The position numbers were made by a program, and so were the translations under genes. Below the pieces are notes generated by a model. It had not been told where the DNA came from and searched no databases. It saw nothing but the letters and a program-made list of their open reading frames with translations. Of a stretch of DNA of 8,498 nt, positions 5,718 to 8,498 are shown piece by piece. Each line of letters starts with the position of its first letter. Position 1 is the first letter of the stretch. Source of the DNA: Phycisphaerae bacterium (lineage in GTDB: Bacteria > Planctomycetota > Phycisphaerae > Sedimentisphaerales > SG8-4); the NCBI GenBank assembly GCA_030603035.1, contig JAUVYQ010000113.1, forward strand, positions 1-8,498, read 5' to 3'.

Positions 5718-6956
5718 ATGGCAAGAATAGGCTCCAAGAGTTACTGGTTTCGTCATTTGTATATGCGTTTTCTGCCCGTCCTGGTATGGTTGGGAACCGT
5801 GGCATGCGTGGTTGCGCTTTTTCAGCATCGCGCTGAACGTTTTGAAATTCTGGGTTTTGCTCAGGGGCAGGTGCGTCACGTCAAAGCTACCTGCACAGGC
5901 CGGTTGAAAAGCGTTCCTGTTCAATTGTTTAAGAATGTCAGTCTGGGCGACACAGTGGCTGTAATCGACACCGTACTCGACAATGAACACCTGCTGGAAG
6001 GTCAGTTAAAGGCACAATTGGATACTGCCCGGGCGGAGATAGAACACCTGATGGCCCAATTAGTCCCCACTCAGGAAACTATGCTCGCCGAAGCAGCTAA
6101 TCTGGAAACCGACAAGGTTGAAGCGCAGCGACGATACGCTGTAGATGTAGAGAATGCCAGAGTTCGCATTCTGGAGACAAAAACGTTGATTGCAAGTGAC
6201 CGGATAATCTTGGATGACTTTGCCGTGGAGGTAAAAATTGTCCAGGAGCTTCTGGCCGAGGAAGCTGTCGTGCCTTATGAGCTGCAAAAAGCGCAAGTAG
6301 CGTACAACACATTAGCGAAAAAGATTGAAGAGAATGAACGCCTGCTGGAGCAGAGCGAGCAGGATTTGAAACAAGCACAAGAGCGCTGCGACGAATTTGC
6401 CCTACGTCAGATGCAGTACCCATCAGTGGACAGTGCCCTTGAGGTTATACGCAAAGAAATAGCGGTCCGGGAGCGGCTGATGGATGAGCTGTGGGTGCAA
6501 CTTGAGGCGTTGGAGTTACGTCAAACGGTAGAGTTAAAAGCTCCGTTCGACGGCGTGGTCATCCCACTTTATGGCAGGGCAGGCGAGGTTGTTTTACGCA
6601 GGCCGGGTGAGTCTATTTTACGCAGGCCGGGGGAGGTTGTTTTAGCCGGCGAGCCGATACTTGCCATAGCAAAGGCCAAACCCAGTGAAATAATCGCTTA
6701 TGCCACCGAAGAACAAATAGACCAGGTTCAAGAAGGAATGAAAGTTACGGTTATCAAAAGACCCTACCCGCCGACTAAAGGTAAGATTGACTCTTCCCGG
6801 GTAGTGCATGTCGGGCCGACTATGGAAAGAAAACCGGAGCGGTTGTGGCAAAATCCGAACATCTCTGAGTGGGGACTGCCCATATTGATAGAAATTCCCC
6901 GGGGCTGGGAACTGGTCTCGGGTGAATTAGTGGGAATAAGAATGGGAAGTTCATAG
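5718..6956 (+). CDS. HlyD/RND-type periplasmic adaptor (membrane fusion protein)
   Basis: The product has 412 residues. It has one N-terminal membrane helix (about 18-36), a first lipoyl half (about 56-85, with LFKNVSLGDTVAVIDT), a long coiled-coil hairpin (about 88-270, rich in E, Q, A, L and K), and a second lipoyl half beginning LKAPFDGVV (273-281) and ending AGEPILAIAK (310-319). A beta-barrel region follows to the C-terminus. This is the architecture of adaptors that bridge an inner-membrane transporter and a TolC channel. The start ATG 5718 is seven bases after the DUF4956 stop, with GGAGG (5701-5705) 12 bases upstream, which is rather far. ATG 5763 (residue 16) is possible but would leave the helix near the very N-terminus. 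The lipoyl region contains an unusual repeated RRPGE stretch at 290-313. No pump gene is visible nearby. Confidence 0.9.
   Translation: MARIGSKSYWFRHLYMRFLPVLVWLGTVACVVALFQHRAERFEILGFAQGQVRHVKATCTGRLKSVPVQLFKNVSLGDTVAVIDTVLDNEHLLEGQLKAQLDTARAEIEHLMAQLVPTQETMLAEAANLETDKVEAQRRYAVDVENARVRILETKTLIASDRIILDDFAVEVKIVQELLAEEAVVPYELQKAQVAYNTLAKKIEENERLLEQSEQDLKQAQERCDEFALRQMQYPSVDSALEVIRKEIAVRERLMDELWVQLEALELRQTVELKAPFDGVVIPLYGRAGEVVLRRPGESILRRPGEVVLAGEPILAIAKAKPSEIIAYATEEQIDQVQEGMKVTVIKRPYPPTKGKIDSSRVVHVGPTMERKPERLWQNPNISEWGLPILIEIPRGWELVSGELVGIRMGSS
6585..6656 (+). repeat. 24-nt tandem repeat within the HlyD adaptor gene
   Basis: Three 24-base units occupy 6585-6608, 6609-6632 and 6633-6656. Units 1 and 2 share TTTTACGCAGGCCGGG exactly (6592-6607 and 6616-6631). 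Units 1 and 3 share GAGGTTGTTTTA exactly (6585-6596 and 6633-6644). The protein reads EVVLRRPG-ESILRRPG-EVVLAGEP. One 'RRPGEVV.AGEPI' is normal in this family, so about 16 residues appear to be an insertion by duplication in the second lipoyl half. The frame is kept. Confidence 0.85.
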
Positions 6957-6971
6957 CCGGATGAATCCGGC
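6956..6971 (+). other. Small hairpin at the HlyD stop codon
   Basis: GCCGGA and TCCGGC form a perfect 6-bp stem around a TGAA loop, beginning at the last base of the HlyD stop codon. There is no T-run, so it is not a terminator. It lies just before the GGGGAGGG ribosome binding site of the next gene (6977-6984) and may slow ribosomes or processing between the two genes. Confidence 0.4.
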
Positions 6972-6995
6972 AAACCGGGGAGGGACACCAAATAT

Positions 6996-8498
6996 ATGAT
7001 TTGCAATTGTTTTACCAAAAAACTGGCGTATTCAATTATATGCTGCCTCGCCGGCTTGTGTAGTTTAAGCGGGTGCACTCAGCATAACTATAAAGCGGAA
7101 GCCGACGAAAAGGTTTATAAAATCATTGAACAGAAATGGCAGAAAGAATTCGGCGCCAAAGTTAACTATAAGATTAGCGATACCGAGCCATCGCCCAACG
7201 ACATTCAAATCGAAAAAGCCATACCTGCCTCAGGCGTGCTTGGCCTCCCACAAGCAGTAGCCCTGGCAACAGCACATAACCGCCTGTATCAATTAGAGAA
7301 AGAATTACTTTACACAACGGCTTTGGATTTGAGATTGACCCGACATGAGTTTGAAACAAAGTTTTTCAGCGGTGGAAGGGTAGGGTACGGCAAAGAGGGT
7401 GACGATGAAGGAATCGGCGGCGAAGCAGACTTCGGTTTTGAGCGGCTGCTCGCCGACGGTGCGAGAATCGGCACAAAAGTTGGTCTCGCCTGGTTCAGTG
7501 TGCTCACGGGCGACGTTAGTGGCGGGCTGGCCTCCATCCTGAGCGCAACCGTAATACAACCTCTGCTTCGCGGAAGCAACCGTAAAATCGTCCAGGAAAA
7601 TCTCACCCAGGCCGAACGCGACACGCTCTACCAGGTGCGTTCGTTCAATCGGTTCCGCAAAACGTTCGTGGTTGGGGTCATCACTCAATACTATTGGGTT
7701 CTGCAGAACTTTGACGCAGTAGAAAATGCGCGCCAACATTACAAGACTCTTGACGGGATGTATGAGCGGACTGAAAAATTGGTCAATGCAGGACGTTTGC
7801 TCAGGCTGGAGCTGGACCGCATCAGCCAGGAGGAGCTGGAAGCCTGGGATATTTATGTTCAGGCACAAAAAGAATATAAGCAGGCACTGGATGAGTTCAA
7901 GTTTTGGCAGTTGAGTTTACCGGCAAATATTGAATTCCAATTAGATGTTAATGAACTTGAAGTTTTAAGGTCGGTGGTGCGGTCTATGCCCGAGTTTTCC
8001 GAGGCCGAGGCCATTGAAGTGGCATTGGTCGAGCGTCTTGATCTCGCTAACAGCGGCGACGCCATCGCCGATGCCGAGCGTAAGGTTCTTGTTGCCGCCG
8101 ATGGTCTTCGTGGCGAATTAAACCTTTTCGTTGGTGTGGATGCTACCTCACTTTCAGACTCTTCAGAACTGGCCGGCGTAGGTGCTTTAGATGATGACTT
8201 TACCACCGACCGAGGTCGTCTCAATCCATTGAGACGTTTGCGTGACAACAATCCGCTGAGAAGTTTTCTTAACGAGTCCGAGATTGGTATCGATGTGGAG
8301 CTGCCGCTGGATAGAGTGCTTGAACAAAACATATATCGCAAAGCTTTAATAGCCCTGAGCCAGCGTCAGCGCGAGTATGAGGAAATGTCCGATTGGGTAA
8401 CATTGGAAGTGCGCCAGGCCTACCAAGATCTGACGGAAGCAGCCGAACGCTACCGCGTCCAGTCAGAAGGCGTCGCATTAGCAGAAAAACGCCTTAAG
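6996..8498 (+). CDS. TolC-type outer-membrane efflux lipoprotein (3' partial)
   Basis: ATG 6996 follows GGGGAGGG (6977-6984) by 11 bases. The frame stays open for 501 codons to the right edge. The N-terminus MICNCFTKKLAYS with a hydrophobic run ends in LSGC, a lipobox with C27 as the likely lipid-attached residue. GLPQAVALATAHNRLYQLEKE (about 83-103) is the typical first TolC helix. A barrel-strand region with VIQPLLRGSN (about 187-196) is also family-typical. A second-half signature ERLDLANSGDAIADAERKV and the helix QNIYRKALIALSQRQREYE show both halves of the internal duplication. OEP-family proteins trimerise into an outer-membrane tunnel docked by HlyD-type adaptors. The gene starts 39 bases after the HlyD stop, so the two very likely work together. 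A few tens of residues are probably missing beyond the edge. Confidence 0.9.
   Translation, partial: MICNCFTKKLAYSIICCLAGLCSLSGCTQHNYKAEADEKVYKIIEQKWQKEFGAKVNYKISDTEPSPNDIQIEKAIPASGVLGLPQAVALATAHNRLYQLEKELLYTTALDLRLTRHEFETKFFSGGRVGYGKEGDDEGIGGEADFGFERLLADGARIGTKVGLAWFSVLTGDVSGGLASILSATVIQPLLRGSNRKIVQENLTQAERDTLYQVRSFNRFRKTFVVGVITQYYWVLQNFDAVENARQHYKTLDGMYERTEKLVNAGRLLRLELDRISQEELEAWDIYVQAQKEYKQALDEFKFWQLSLPANIEFQLDVNELEVLRSVVRSMPEFSEAEAIEVALVERLDLANSGDAIADAERKVLVAADGLRGELNLFVGVDATSLSDSSELAGVGALDDDFTTDRGRLNPLRRLRDNNPLRSFLNESEIGIDVELPLDRVLEQNIYRKALIALSQRQREYEEMSDWVTLEVRQAYQDLTEAAERYRVQSEGVALAEKRLK

Noticed and set aside
7305..7868. 187-codon antisense frame inside the TolC-type gene
   Set aside because: The plus strand encodes a clear outer-membrane efflux protein through this whole stretch. 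The antisense product resembles no family.

Overview
The window looks like a piece of a Planctomycetota genome, probably Phycisphaerae or Sedimentisphaerales-like. This rests on three signs: a secreted protein ending in a dockerin-like tail with the 'LAW(L/Q)' ends common in that group, moderate GC in the genes, and an AT-rich intergenic stretch packed with palindromic repeats of the kind seen in such genomes. The taxonomic call is inference, since no rRNA or other marker gene is present.

Layout. Positions 1-70 hold the start of a minus-strand gene that runs off the left edge. Positions 71 to about 830 are non-coding and contain two separate palindromic repeat elements (162-327 and 481-656), short direct repeats between them (368-441), and a candidate promoter at 764-791. 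A 36-codon leader-like ORF with a strong ribosome binding site follows (833-943). From 1011 to the right edge everything reads on the plus strand: a secreted CotH-type kinase protein (1011-3988, broken by an exact 29-bp tandem duplication), a VTC/CYTH-type polyphosphate polymerase domain protein (4224-5003), a DUF4956 membrane protein (5009-5710), a HlyD-type periplasmic adaptor (5718-6956), and an outer-membrane TolC-type lipoprotein (6996 to the edge, 501 codons with no stop).

Working together. Gaps of 5, 7 and 39 bases make VTC, DUF4956, HlyD and TolC a tight operon. CotH lies 235 bases upstream, separated by a strongly structured intergenic RNA or DNA element. CotH, VTC and DUF4956 proteins are found together in other bacteria. 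Adding an adaptor and an outer-membrane tunnel makes a possible envelope-spanning apparatus: a cytosolic nucleotide- or polyphosphate-handling enzyme, a membrane protein, a periplasmic adaptor, an outer-membrane channel, and a secreted kinase-like surface protein. No ABC, RND or MFS pump is visible, so DUF4956 may be the inner-membrane partner. What is moved or modified is unknown. My working hypothesis is polyphosphate, or phosphorylation of surface proteins.

Two tandem duplications inside genes stand out. The 29-bp one frameshifts CotH just after its N-terminus. A 24-nt, roughly three-copy repeat lengthens the lipoyl region of the HlyD adaptor in frame.
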